64,000 nt of DNA from Mycolicibacterium mucogenicum DSM 44124 (GTDB lineage: Bacteria; Actinomycetota; Actinomycetes; Mycobacteriales; Mycobacteriaceae): the NCBI RefSeq assembly GCF_005670685.2, contig NZ_CP062008.1, positions 2,914,001 through 2,978,000 on the forward strand, in the 5' to 3' direction. This document shows positions 43,101 through 52,778 of this stretch, in pieces (the first letter of the stretch is position 1; each line of letters opens with the position of its first letter). A program made the translations under genes and the position numbers. Under the pieces are notes generated by a model that saw only the letters and a list, made by a program, of their open reading frames with translations, ran no database searches and was not told where the DNA came from.

Positions 43101-43379
43101 TTCGTGCCTCCGGACGTGAATTTAGCAAACTTGGATGCCATTGCTCTATATCGCATACCGTAACCGTTCTCCGTGTGACGGTCTAGCCGGATTCGGGACA
43201 TGGCGCGATCGTTTGCGGTGAGAAATCCCATATTGCAGCGGCTATACCGGCCGGTCTCGACAATTCGAAGGCCTGTCGCATGTCCAGCGGAGTTCATTTT
43301 GGTCGGCTTAAATGTTTGATGGTGCACTTCTAGCGAATATCGGACGGCTCCGTGACTGTGTATCGTGGAGCGCGACCAT

Positions 43380-45185
43380 ATGGCACTTGGATCACAGAGG
43401 GGGCTCTGGTTCGTGGACGAGGAAGCTGCCCATACGCAGCCGACATGGTTCGGCCCCGAAACGGCACCCCTGTACGGAGTCGTCCACGTTCCGGCAGGGC
43501 GACGCGCGCGCGGCGGCATCGTGATCTGCCCGCCATTGGGCAAGGAGCACGTCGACACCTACCGAGGACTCAAACTGCTGGCTCAAGAGTTGTGTGAGCG
43601 CGGCTTCATGGTGCTGCGGTTCGACTATCACGCGACGGGCGACTCCGCCGGGGAGCTCGGGGCCGACTCGGCTCTGAGCGACTATCAGGACAGTATCGGC
43701 ACCGCGGTGCGGTATCTGCGAACTGCCGGGGTGACGCGGATCGGCGTGATCGGGCTACGGATGGGTGCCATGCTCGCGGCTACCGTCGCATCCGATCTCG
43801 ACGGGCTTGCCGCGCTTGTCCTGTGGGACCCCGTTCTCGACGGGCGACGATATCTCCGCGAGCAACGGACGCTGTACAAGATGACGGTCGGTGCGGACCT
43901 GGTCGACGTCGACCGTGAGTCCATCCTTGGCACGACCTTCTCGCCCGAGTGCGCACGACAACTCAAAGGCATCCAGATGCCGGAATCGCTCAGCGCAACC
44001 GTCCCGACGCTCATCGTCGCCAGGCCCGAGCGGGCGGACGAGCCGAAGATCAAGGCGCTGCTGGCGAACGGCAACTGCGAGCTGGCGACTGTCGCCGGCC
44101 AGCCTGAGTACGTCGAGCCGGTGACATTCGTGGTGCAGATCCCGGTGGCAACGCTGACGCTCATCGCGGAGTGGCTTCATCAGGCGATGGACACCGGCCG
44201 AGCACCGGTGGCGCCGGCCATCGCGCGCCGCGCACAGGTGGCCCAGCTGCCCGACGGCCGCGCGGTCGTCGAGACGTTGGACGAGTTGGGGCCCAACCGG
44301 TTGTTCGCCATCAGGACCGCCCTGGCGGATACGGCACCGGACACCCCGACATTGCTCATCCACAACACGGCGTGTGAACATCGCGTCGGCTCAGGGCGGG
44401 TGTGGACCGACACCGCACGCGAACTTGCCGCGCACGGCCTCGCTGCGGTGCGCTACGACCGTCGTGGTACTGGTGACACCGGTTGGGCCACAGCAGAATT
44501 CGCAACAATCTATTCGCCGGAATCCAACACCGATGTGCATGACGCGATGGTGGCGACCGGGATCCCTGCCGAACGCCTCATGATGACGGGGATCTGCTCC
44601 GGCGCGTGGAATTCGGCGATCGGGGCCATCAGGTACGGCGCCCGCGCGGTGGTGCTGGTCAACGCCATCCTCTTCAGCATCCGTCACAAGGCCATCGGAC
44701 CCGAGAAGTTGATCGGTATGACGCCGCCGAATCCCGGCGTCGAACCTGCACCCGAGCCCCGCACGCTCGAAGCCCGTCTCAAGAGACTGGTCAGGCGCTG
44801 GCTGCCGTACCGGCTGTGGCTGCTGATGGGCCGGGTCGGCTTGACTGAAGTGCCCGAAGTCCTGCTGACCGCCTTGGGACGTCACGGCATCGTCGTCGAC
44901 ATGGTGATGTCGCCCGAGGACCAGGCGTGGTTCGACAAACAACGTGGGCAGCACGGCATGGCACGGCTCGAGCGTCGTGGCTGGGCACCGACCATCACGC
45001 GTGCACCGACCGGCGATCACCCCCTGCTGCAGCGCGACATCCAGAATGTCGCGAGTGCACGGATTCTGGCTGTCGCGCAGCGCGAGTTTGCCGAACTACT
45101 GCCAGAATCGGTTGATGGCGACGCCCGACGTACCACGTTGCATCGCAACGCAGATCCACCCGCGCCGTGCTGTGAGCGACGGTGA
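43380..45185 (+). CDS. Fused double alpha/beta-hydrolase-like protein
   Basis: A 601-residue protein made of two alpha/beta-hydrolase-type domains (about 15-265 and 275-600). It resembles a fusion of the two hydrolases that accompany exosortase/exopolysaccharide systems. The first has CPPLGKEHVDTYRGLKLLA and an elbow GLRMG, with Arg in place of the nucleophile Ser; the second has GICSG, with Cys at that position. So catalysis may be lost in one or both halves, or use Cys. ATG 43380 is used; GTG 43413 after GAGGGGG is a strong alternative. It overlaps the flippase gene by GTGA. The role is unknown, perhaps a modifying or carrier function. Confidence 0.7.
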   Translation: MALGSQRGLWFVDEEAAHTQPTWFGPETAPLYGVVHVPAGRRARGGIVICPPLGKEHVDTYRGLKLLAQELCERGFMVLRFDYHATGDSAGELGADSALSDYQDSIGTAVRYLRTAGVTRIGVIGLRMGAMLAATVASDLDGLAALVLWDPVLDGRRYLREQRTLYKMTVGADLVDVDRESILGTTFSPECARQLKGIQMPESLSATVPTLIVARPERADEPKIKALLANGNCELATVAGQPEYVEPVTFVVQIPVATLTLIAEWLHQAMDTGRAPVAPAIARRAQVAQLPDGRAVVETLDELGPNRLFAIRTALADTAPDTPTLLIHNTACEHRVGSGRVWTDTARELAAHGLAAVRYDRRGTGDTGWATAEFATIYSPESNTDVHDAMVATGIPAERLMMTGICSGAWNSAIGAIRYGARAVVLVNAILFSIRHKAIGPEKLIGMTPPNPGVEPAPEPRTLEARLKRLVRRWLPYRLWLLMGRVGLTEVPEVLLTALGRHGIVVDMVMSPEDQAWFDKQRGQHGMARLERRGWAPTITRAPTGDHPLLQRDIQNVASARILAVAQREFAELLPESVDGDARRTTLHRNADPPAPCCERR

Positions 45186-46753
45186 CCATCGGAATGAGAA
45201 GTAGGCGGCGTGACGCGGACGAGCGTGTGGAATCTGGCGGTCAGGTGACTGCCACGGGCAACAGCGGTCCTGGCGCGTCCGTAGACGCTGACGCGGACCA
45301 GCGTCGGCGGGACGAACAACATGCGGCCGCCGGGCGAAACACCGTCGCGCTGCTGTTGAGCCGCCTTGCGATCGCCTTGATGGGGTGGTCGGGGACCGTC
45401 CTGATCGCCCGGTTGCTGTCGCCGACGGACTGGGGCGTGTTCTCGTTCGTGTTCGGACTTCTCGGGATGATGTCGATCGTTACCGATCTCGGCGTGGGCC
45501 GGGTGGTGCTCGGCAGGCTGCTGGAAGCAGATGACGAAGACGCCGACGTCTTCGCAAGTTCGTTTGTCGGTCTGCGAGCGGCGTTGGGGCTACTCGGATA
45601 TGGGATCGCCGTCGGCTACGTCGTCGCGATGGGCTACTCGGGCGAGGTCATCCGGGCGACCGCCCTGGCCGGCCTCGTCGTCGTCATCGCCACACCCAGC
45701 CATGCGCTGTCCGTCCTCTACCAGAGCCGGCTGAAGATGGTGACCGTCGCCGCGGCGGAAGCGTTCGCCCAACTGTTCCAATTGATCCTGACCGTCCTCA
45801 TCGCGACGACCCACCCCGGCTTGATGATCTTCATCCTGCCGGCCATCGCAAATGAAATCTTCTCGGGCACATGGAAATTGATCGGCGTCCGCCGCGGCGG
45901 TGTCGGACCGCGGATCACCAAACAGCCGCGCCTCAAGCTGTGGCGCGAGATGCTGGTGGAAGCCATTCCGCTGAGCATCGGGTTGGCCATGATGACGTTG
46001 CTGTCCAAGGTCGACATCCTGATGCTCGGCAAGCTGGATCAGTTCGACTCGGTCGGCCTGTACAGCGTGGCCTACAAGTTCGCCGATGTGCTGTCGTATG
46101 CGGTCCTGGCCATCGTGACGCCGGTGGCAACTCTGTTGGTTGCGGCGTGGCCGCTGATGACCGACGAATTCCGCAGCCGGGTGCGCTCTTCCGCGGTGCT
46201 GATCGGACTGATGACCTGTCTTGCGGTCGCGGGCATGTGGGCCTCGGGCGACGAGATCGTGTCGCTGCTGTACGGCGAGCGGTTCGGCGTCTGCGCAGAC
46301 GCCGTCCGCATGCTGTTGATCGGGGCCGTGTTCGCGGCACTGTCCCACCTGATCCTGGTGGCCCTGGTGTCGGCGACGCGGCAACGGGCCTATCCGTGGG
46401 TGGCATGCGGCGCGTTGGTACTCAACGTCGTTCTGAACGTGTATCTGATTCCGCGGTTTTCGTTCAACGGTTCGGCCGGAGCCACGGTCATCACCGAGAT
46501 CGTCATGTTCGTCGCGATGTGGGCGCTCGCGGCCCGGACCATTCCGATCGACCGGCTGATGCCCGTGTCCAAGTTGCTCCTGATCGTCGCGCTGACGGTC
46601 GGCGTATGCGCGGTCACCGAAGTCATGCAGGGCTATGTGCCGTGGGTGGTCGTGGCCGCATGCTCGGTCGTGCTTTTCGTCGGTGGCGCGTTCGCGCTGC
46701 GACTGCTCGACCGCCAGCTGTTGGCGCGACTGCGGCCGGCGCGAGCGGCATGA
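45182..46753 (+). CDS. Polysaccharide flippase (Wzx/MATE-like)
   Basis: A 523-residue protein with about 14 TM helices and the MVF/Wzx-like start LLSRLAIALMGWSGTVLIARLLSP. It should flip lipid-linked repeat units across the membrane. A 45-residue charged N-terminal tail precedes the first TM. GTG 45182 overlaps the hydrolase stop, and its own stop overlaps the next start (ATGA), so three genes are coupled. Confidence 0.88.
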   Translation: MTIGMRSRRRDADERVESGGQVTATGNSGPGASVDADADQRRRDEQHAAAGRNTVALLLSRLAIALMGWSGTVLIARLLSPTDWGVFSFVFGLLGMMSIVTDLGVGRVVLGRLLEADDEDADVFASSFVGLRAALGLLGYGIAVGYVVAMGYSGEVIRATALAGLVVVIATPSHALSVLYQSRLKMVTVAAAEAFAQLFQLILTVLIATTHPGLMIFILPAIANEIFSGTWKLIGVRRGGVGPRITKQPRLKLWREMLVEAIPLSIGLAMMTLLSKVDILMLGKLDQFDSVGLYSVAYKFADVLSYAVLAIVTPVATLLVAAWPLMTDEFRSRVRSSAVLIGLMTCLAVAGMWASGDEIVSLLYGERFGVCADAVRMLLIGAVFAALSHLILVALVSATRQRAYPWVACGALVLNVVLNVYLIPRFSFNGSAGATVITEIVMFVAMWALAARTIPIDRLMPVSKLLLIVALTVGVCAVTEVMQGYVPWVVVAACSVVLFVGGAFALRLLDRQLLARLRPARAA

Positions 46754-47850
46754 CCATGGCTTCCATCGTCTTCGTCAACCGTGCCGGGCGGGTATCGGGT
46801 GCGGAAGTCGTGCTGCTGCGGCTGATTCAAGCCGCCCGTGAACGCGGCGATCAGGTTCGCGTGATCAGCCCGGTGGGCGTCCTGGCAGACCGGCTGCCCG
46901 AGGACGTCGCGCACGTCGAGATCGACGAACTCGACCTGGGCGGCGCCTCGGGGGTCGCACGGGTGTTGGCACTGGGGACCTTGGCGCGCCGGTGGATCCG
47001 TGCCGCAGCGGTGATCCGCCGCAACGTCGACGCACACGATGTGGTCATTGTGAACTCCCTGCTGGCGCTGCCGGCCGCCCGCTTCGCGCGGCTTCGGCAA
47101 GGGGTGTCGTGGCTCGTCCACGACACCATCGACGAAGCCAAGCAGCGGGCCATGGTGAAGATCGGCAGGCCGGCCATTCGCCGCGCCGTGGCGGTGTCAC
47201 CGCCGACGGCCGCGCCCGTGCAACAGCTCGGGCTTGACGTATCAGTGTCCCCATTGGGTGTCGACATACCCGGTGTATTCGCGCAGCGGCAGGCCCGTCC
47301 GCAGCCGGTGATCGGCATCATGGGAGTGATCACGCCATGGAAGGGCCATCAGGTGCTGCTCCAGGCGCTCACCCACGTACCCGAAGTGCGGTGTGAGGTG
47401 GCGGGCAGCGCGTTCCATGCCGACGCCGACTATCTTGCTGAGCTGCAACGGTTTTCGGACGCTGAACTGGACGGTCGGGTGCGGTTCCTCGGCCATGTCG
47501 ATCCGGTCGCGACCGTGCTGAACTGGGACATCTTGGTCAATGCCAGTACCTCGCCCGAGGCCGGTCCGATCGTCGCGCTCGAGGCGATGAGCGTCGGCGT
47601 ACCCGTGATCGCGACCGATCACGGCGGCAGCAGTTGGCTGTTGCGCGACGGCGCCGGCGTCCTGGTTCCCGTCGGGGATGCCGAAGCGCTGGGTGCGGCG
47701 ATCACCCGTGTGCTCGAAAACCCCTCCGGCGTAGCCGAAATGGTCGAGCGGGCGTACGAACGAGTGTGTGCCGTCCACGATGCGCGGCGGGCGTTTCCGG
47801 CGATGCTGGATGCGCTGTTGCCGGACTCGCGGCGCGAACTCACGCGATGA
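46750..47850 (+). CDS. GT4-type glycosyltransferase
   Basis: A 366-residue GT-B enzyme. N-terminal NRAGRVSGAEVVLLRLI and C-terminal STSPEAGPIVALEAMSVGVPVIA (E-x7-E) are clear. It overlaps the flippase gene by four bases and the convergent beta-helix gene by eleven. It is the third glycosyltransferase of the locus. Confidence 0.88.
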   Translation: MTMASIVFVNRAGRVSGAEVVLLRLIQAARERGDQVRVISPVGVLADRLPEDVAHVEIDELDLGGASGVARVLALGTLARRWIRAAAVIRRNVDAHDVVIVNSLLALPAARFARLRQGVSWLVHDTIDEAKQRAMVKIGRPAIRRAVAVSPPTAAPVQQLGLDVSVSPLGVDIPGVFAQRQARPQPVIGIMGVITPWKGHQVLLQALTHVPEVRCEVAGSAFHADADYLAELQRFSDAELDGRVRFLGHVDPVATVLNWDILVNASTSPEAGPIVALEAMSVGVPVIATDHGGSSWLLRDGAGVLVPVGDAEALGAAITRVLENPSGVAEMVERAYERVCAVHDARRAFPAMLDALLPDSRRELTR

Positions 47851-49861
47851 TCGTCGTACCACCCATCGTGATGCCGCTTGCGCTGTAGCTTCCGCTTGGC
47901 GTGTTGGTGTAGAAGATCGGCAGGGTGGTCTTGTCGAAGCTGATGTTCTTGAAGACGATGCCGCTCATGCTCGATCCGGTCTCCTGGATCAGGCCGATCT
48001 CACGCTGCGCCGTGAGTGGTGTTCCGGTCACCGAGAGGTTCTCGATGGTCACGCCGGTGGCAGGCTGGCCCGTGTTGCCGGCGTAGACGAGGATGGCCCC
48101 GTGCACGACGCCCGAGTTGTAGTTGGCGCCAGTCACGGTGCCGCCGTTGACGATTATGTTGGACACACCCATCGTGTTGTAGCTGGGCTCGGAGGCGATG
48201 TACACGCCGGCGCCGTTGGTGTTGGAGACCTTGATGTTGTTGTACGTGATGTTCTGTCCGCCCACCACGGTCACACCGCGGCCCCAGGTCGTGCCGTTGA
48301 CGATCGGGTTGTTGATCGTGATGTTGGAGCAGATGGTTCCGTCGGCGATGTAGGACACTACAGACACCCCGTCGTCACCGGTGTTGTTCGTCACCGGGTT
48401 GTTGACGACGCCGTCGTGAGCGCCACCGGTCATCGAAATCCCGTCCGCGCGTGAGTTGTTCACCGTGATGCCGGTCAGGTTGAACCAGCCGGCACCCAGG
48501 ACGTATATCCCGGCTCCGGCAGCACCGTTGATGGTGACGTTGCTGACCGTGGCGTAGTTGCCTTTGATCAGCAGCTTGTGCTGTTCATCGGCGTAGTAGC
48601 GAGGGCCGGTCAAGTTGGCGCCGAGAGTCAGATTGCTCATGGTGACGTGGTCGGCGAGAATTTCGACCGCCGACGTTGCGTCGTTCGTGGCCTGGAGCGT
48701 CGCGCCATTGCCGTTGATGGTCAGGCCGGACACGGTGATCTGCAGAATTCCGGAGTGGTAGAACGTCTTTGGGGCCAGGGTGAGCGTCGAGCCCGGCTTG
48801 AGATTGCTGAATACGTTCTGCAGTACCGCGGTGCTGTCGCCCGTGATCGGCGTCGCCAGAACCGGCACCGTCACCGTCTCGGATACTTTGGACGAACCGC
48901 TACTGGCGAGGACGGTGAAGCTCGAGGTGTTCGCGTTGGCCGAGACCGCGGAGAGGTCCCGGGCCAACTTGGTCGGCGTGTAGGTGAAGGTGCCGTTCGA
49001 ATTCACCGTGACGGTGCCGTAGTTCGGTTGTGATGACACGGTATACGTGACCGTGCCTGTGCCCTGGTTCTTGACATTGAGCGACCCCGAAACGGCGCCC
49101 GTTGTGGCGTCCGGCGTACCAACGGTCGGCGTGCCCGCAGCGAGTGAACTGCGACTCGTTCTGATCGCGGTCACCGGTTTGAGGAGGGTTGTCAGCGACG
49201 TTGTGCTCGTGGTGGTTGCGGTGGCCGGCGTGGGCTGAGCCGCGATGTCGGTCGTCTGGGTTGGGGCACTCGTGGTGGTTTGGGCGGCGGGCGCCGTGAC
49301 CTGCGACGGACTGGGCGCGCGTCGCGTCCACGCGGCGATGGTCCAGGCGATCGGCGCACCGATGGGTGCCGAAGGTGCCGCGCCGTTGGACGACGGACCG
49401 GCTGGCGTGGTGACGCTTGCCGTCGTGGGCAACTGTGCTGCCGGAGTGCTGACGCCGGTCGAAATCACTTCCACCTGTACTGATTTCGCGTTGGCGGCCC
49501 CGACGTTCGGTGCAGCCGAGGAGAGTTGCGATGGCACCTTCTTGGGTGGTGTCACCACCGCGCGCGGGGTACCGGGGTTCGGCTGTACCGCGGCAGGATT
49601 CTGCGGTGGCACCTTGGGGGCCGCGACCGTGGCGACCGCCTGCGCGGAGCGCGCTTTCCGCGGCTCGTCCGTCTTCCCTTGGGCGCGAGACGTTTTGGCC
49701 CGATGAGGTTGGTCGCTTCCGGTTTTCTGGTCGCTCTGGTGTGGCGCGGTCGACGTGACCTCGGGTGCTGCTGCCGCGGTGCCCATGCCGGCGATGGCGG
49801 TACCGATGCCCAACGCGACCGCCAATGCGCCGACCCGCCCAACGCACATGGTGATGTCCAT
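47840..49861 (-). CDS. Exported beta-helix protein with Ig-like domain
   Basis: A 673-residue secreted protein. A signal peptide (VGRVGALAVALGIGTAIAG...AAAA-PE) is followed by a Pro/Thr/Ser-rich linker (about 35-255), a VCBS/Ig-like segment (GSLNVKNQGTGTVTYTV, GTVTVNSNGTFTYTP) and a right-handed parallel beta-helix (about 345-650) with N-rich ladders such as LTINGNGATLQATNDATS and GDDGVSVVSY. Such folds occur in polysaccharide lyases and epimerases. ATG 49861 follows GAGAGG. It is paralogous to the next gene. It may trim or modify the locus product outside the cell. Confidence 0.82.
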   Translation of the reverse strand: MDITMCVGRVGALAVALGIGTAIAGMGTAAAAPEVTSTAPHQSDQKTGSDQPHRAKTSRAQGKTDEPRKARSAQAVATVAAPKVPPQNPAAVQPNPGTPRAVVTPPKKVPSQLSSAAPNVGAANAKSVQVEVISTGVSTPAAQLPTTASVTTPAGPSSNGAAPSAPIGAPIAWTIAAWTRRAPSPSQVTAPAAQTTTSAPTQTTDIAAQPTPATATTTSTTSLTTLLKPVTAIRTSRSSLAAGTPTVGTPDATTGAVSGSLNVKNQGTGTVTYTVSSQPNYGTVTVNSNGTFTYTPTKLARDLSAVSANANTSSFTVLASSGSSKVSETVTVPVLATPITGDSTAVLQNVFSNLKPGSTLTLAPKTFYHSGILQITVSGLTINGNGATLQATNDATSAVEILADHVTMSNLTLGANLTGPRYYADEQHKLLIKGNYATVSNVTINGAAGAGIYVLGAGWFNLTGITVNNSRADGISMTGGAHDGVVNNPVTNNTGDDGVSVVSYIADGTICSNITINNPIVNGTTWGRGVTVVGGQNITYNNIKVSNTNGAGVYIASEPSYNTMGVSNIIVNGGTVTGANYNSGVVHGAILVYAGNTGQPATGVTIENLSVTGTPLTAQREIGLIQETGSSMSGIVFKNISFDKTTLPIFYTNTPSGSYSASGITMGGTTIIA

Positions 49862-50210
49862 TTGCCCGACCTCTCGACGCTTTATCGGGCCGCGGAGCTA
49901 CGCGGCCGTCATTTGTCGCAACGATGATGACGAGCATTGGGCGCAATGTGTGGCATTTCGGAAATTCATCCCAGATGTCGACGGGAAGCAAAAAACATTC
50001 AAACTTCGCCACAATTTGAGTTTATTGACGCAGAATGCATCATATCTGCAGCATATTGATGTTCAATACCTTTTGAATCATTTTGCCACAACGTCAGTTT
50101 TGTGTTCAATTTCGACGCGCGGCAGAGTAACAGATGTTACCGTCGCCCCGCCTGTAGCGCATTGCAAATGACGTTTGCTGCACATGGCTCCGGCGACCAG
50201 GCGGCAGGTT
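49862..50210. other. AT-rich intergenic region
   Basis: 349 bp without a gene. The central part (about 49990-50130) is clearly AT-richer than its surroundings. It is upstream of the beta-helix gene at 47840 and likely holds its promoter. Confidence 0.5.
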
Positions 50211-51326
50211 CTAGATCGAAGTGACGTCGATGCGCTTGCCGTCGTTGGTCCAGTTGGCCACGGTGTAGCTGCCCACCGGCGCATTGGTATAGAACGGCGC
50301 GACGGTCGTCGCAGTCAGATTGATGTTCGACAGGTAGATGCCGTGCATCGCGCGGTCGCCGCCGTTCGTCTCATCGACAATTGCCACGTTGCGGTTCACG
50401 GTGGTACTCGTGGCGGTGACCGTCACATTCGACATGGTGACGTCGTGCACGAATCGTCCCTGATTGCCCGAATACACGAGAATGGCGCCCTGCTCGATGT
50501 CCTTGTCCCAATTGGCAGCGGTCACAGTGCCGTCGGAAATCGCAACCCGCTCGACGGATCGCGTGAAGAATGGATTGCCCTCGTTGGCGACGTATATGCC
50601 GGCGGAACTGGTGTGTGCGACTGAAAAATGGCTGATGTCAACGTTGTTTCCGCCGACCACGGTGATGCCGCGTCCCCAGCGGGTACTCCCGACGGTGATG
50701 TTCCTTTCGGTGATGTCGTGGCACGGCGTCGGGTCGTGGTCATACGACACGACTGCGACACCGTCATCGCCGGTTTGATCGGTCTTGATGTTCTCGACCT
50801 GACCGAAGGCCGAGCCGCCCGTCATGTGCAAGCCGTCGGCGCGCGTACCGGTGATCGTGATGTCCCGGGCAACGAAATGCGTTGCACCGCTGAAGTAGAT
50901 GCCGGCACCGGCCGAACCCTGCACCCTGACGTTGCTGACGGTCGCGCGCTGCCCTTTGACGACGAGTTTGTGCTGTTGTTCGCCCATCCAGCGCTTACCG
51001 TCGGACGGGGCGGCAAGCGTCACGTCGGTGATGGTGATGCCGTCGCCGAGGATGTCGACAGCGGACGTCTCATCATTGGTCGCAGTCAGCGTGGCGCCGT
51101 TGCCGTTGATCGTGACGTTGGGTGTCCGAACGGTGAGGATGCCCCGGTGATGATAGGCCCGAGGTTCCAGGGTCAGCGTCGCGCCGGGTTGGAGCGCGTC
51201 GAATTGCGCCTGCAGTGCGGCGGTGTCGTCCCGGACGTCACCGCCGTCCGCGGCCGACAGCGGATTGCAGGCGGCGACCATCATCACCACGGCTGCCTGT
51301 ACCGCAAACGTTGTCCGACCTCGCAC
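50211..51326 (-). CDS. Lipoprotein beta-helix protein (paralogue of the previous one)
   Basis: A 371-residue protein with signal and lipobox VAAC (Cys near residue 20), then a right-handed beta-helix matching the C-terminal helix of the neighbour block by block (VTINGNGATLTATND, HKLVVKGQRATVSNV, GDDGVAVVSY, GRGITVVGG, EQGAILVYSGN). It lacks the linker and Ig-like parts. GTG 51326 follows AGAGGGGA. It would be a membrane-anchored partner of the secreted copy, acting at the surface. Confidence 0.82.
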   Translation of the reverse strand: MRGRTTFAVQAAVVMMVAACNPLSAADGGDVRDDTAALQAQFDALQPGATLTLEPRAYHHRGILTVRTPNVTINGNGATLTATNDETSAVDILGDGITITDVTLAAPSDGKRWMGEQQHKLVVKGQRATVSNVRVQGSAGAGIYFSGATHFVARDITITGTRADGLHMTGGSAFGQVENIKTDQTGDDGVAVVSYDHDPTPCHDITERNITVGSTRWGRGITVVGGNNVDISHFSVAHTSSAGIYVANEGNPFFTRSVERVAISDGTVTAANWDKDIEQGAILVYSGNQGRFVHDVTMSNVTVTATSTTVNRNVAIVDETNGGDRAMHGIYLSNINLTATTVAPFYTNAPVGSYTVANWTNDGKRIDVTSI

Positions 51327-51353
51327 GGAGCGTCCCCTCTCAGACGACTGCGA

Positions 51354-52739
51354 CTACTGCTGATTCAGTGGCGTGGGCTGCTTCGGCCAGATCGTCGCGC
51401 GCCGGCGAGCCCTGCGTTCGGTGATGAGCACTCCGATGATCACCGCGGCGAGACCGACCCAGGCGTAGGTGACGCGACCCTGGACCCAGTACATGTACCG
51501 CGGCCACTCGACGAGCCCGGTGAAGAACATCGGATACACCAGGAGGCCGCCCAGGCTTCCCCGGCAGAAGTGGCGATACAGCAGTCCGGCGACCACGCCG
51601 AGACCGAAGAAGAACACGAGGCCGCCGATCTGGCCGTAATCGACGAATGGAGCTTCGTACCCGCTGGGGTTGTTGAACTCAGGGTTTGCGTACTGCTCGA
51701 GCACCCGGTAGTAGGGCGAATCCGGATCAAATGTCTTGGGGTAGGGCCGATCATGACCACCGAGGCGCTCGTAGAGCCGCAGTTGATAGATGCCTTGCAC
51801 CGACCAGAATGACTCGAGCGTGTCGTAGGGGATCCGGCCCGGCCAGCTCATGTGATCGACGATGACCGCGCCGTTGTTGATGGCTGTCGCGTAATAGCCC
51901 GCCAGTCGATTCAGCACAAACGTGGGGAACGAATCTTCTCCGTGCATCCGGTAGAACATCCACGACCGGAAGTACTCGAAGAACGCGAACGTGACGATCA
52001 CCAGAGCGATACCGGCGACGGGGATGGCACGAGCGATGGTGCGCCGCTTCCGGTCGCGGGTGGACAGCCAGCCCGCGCCGACGACCACCACGGGGACGAC
52101 GAGCTCGAGGATGGCGAGGCGCTCCGAGTAGATGTACGAGCGCGGTACCGACAGCAGGAGTACGACGAGCAGCTTGATGAGCTCCGCGCGGGTGTACTTG
52201 TGCGCCAGCAGGATTGCGGAAACGACGACTGCGGCGATGCCGATCTGGGTGAGGGCGGTTACCCCGGGAATGTTGCCGATGGCCGTTTTTGCCGGAGCAT
52301 CCCACGGGTGGTCGGAGCCGCCGAACAGCTCGGCGGGCCCGAGTCCACTCTTGACGATCAGAACCGCGAACCCGACGTATCCGACGATGGTGAGGGTCGT
52401 CAGTACCGTGCTCGCGCGTTCGAGGGCGGCGCGGCGCCGCTCGGACAGCGCCGGCCATACCGCGGCCAGATTGTCTCGGGCGGGCATGGCTGCGATGGCG
52501 ATCATCGCGCCGAAAGCGAAGGCGAGCACGCCGCACTCGAACAGCCATAGCATGCTGTCCGTCACGACTTTTGGTTCCTGCCAATACGTTCGGAACTGCT
52601 GATCGTCGACCGATGCGGTGAGCAGGATCGCGCTCGAGCCGACGGCAAGAGACACCACAGCCGGCGACAGCCATCCCAGCCGGAGTTCGCCACCTGTGGT
52701 CGACCCGGTTGCGGCGCGGGGTTTCGTTGCCATCAGCAT
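51354..52739 (-). CDS. Wzy-like polymerase/O-antigen ligase-type membrane protein
   Basis: A 461-residue membrane protein with ten to twelve TM helices and a large loop between the last ones (about 290-375). The layout and locus context fit a polysaccharide polymerase. A positively charged C-terminal tail ends in PLNQQ. ATG 52739 or 52733. Confidence 0.65.
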   Translation of the reverse strand: MLMATKPRAATGSTTGGELRLGWLSPAVVSLAVGSSAILLTASVDDQQFRTYWQEPKVVTDSMLWLFECGVLAFAFGAMIAIAAMPARDNLAAVWPALSERRRAALERASTVLTTLTIVGYVGFAVLIVKSGLGPAELFGGSDHPWDAPAKTAIGNIPGVTALTQIGIAAVVVSAILLAHKYTRAELIKLLVVLLLSVPRSYIYSERLAILELVVPVVVVGAGWLSTRDRKRRTIARAIPVAGIALVIVTFAFFEYFRSWMFYRMHGEDSFPTFVLNRLAGYYATAINNGAVIVDHMSWPGRIPYDTLESFWSVQGIYQLRLYERLGGHDRPYPKTFDPDSPYYRVLEQYANPEFNNPSGYEAPFVDYGQIGGLVFFFGLGVVAGLLYRHFCRGSLGGLLVYPMFFTGLVEWPRYMYWVQGRVTYAWVGLAAVIIGVLITERRARRRATIWPKQPTPLNQQ

Positions 52740-52778
52740 GCGGCGATCACCGCCGTGCTTGCCGGCTGACCCGGGCTG

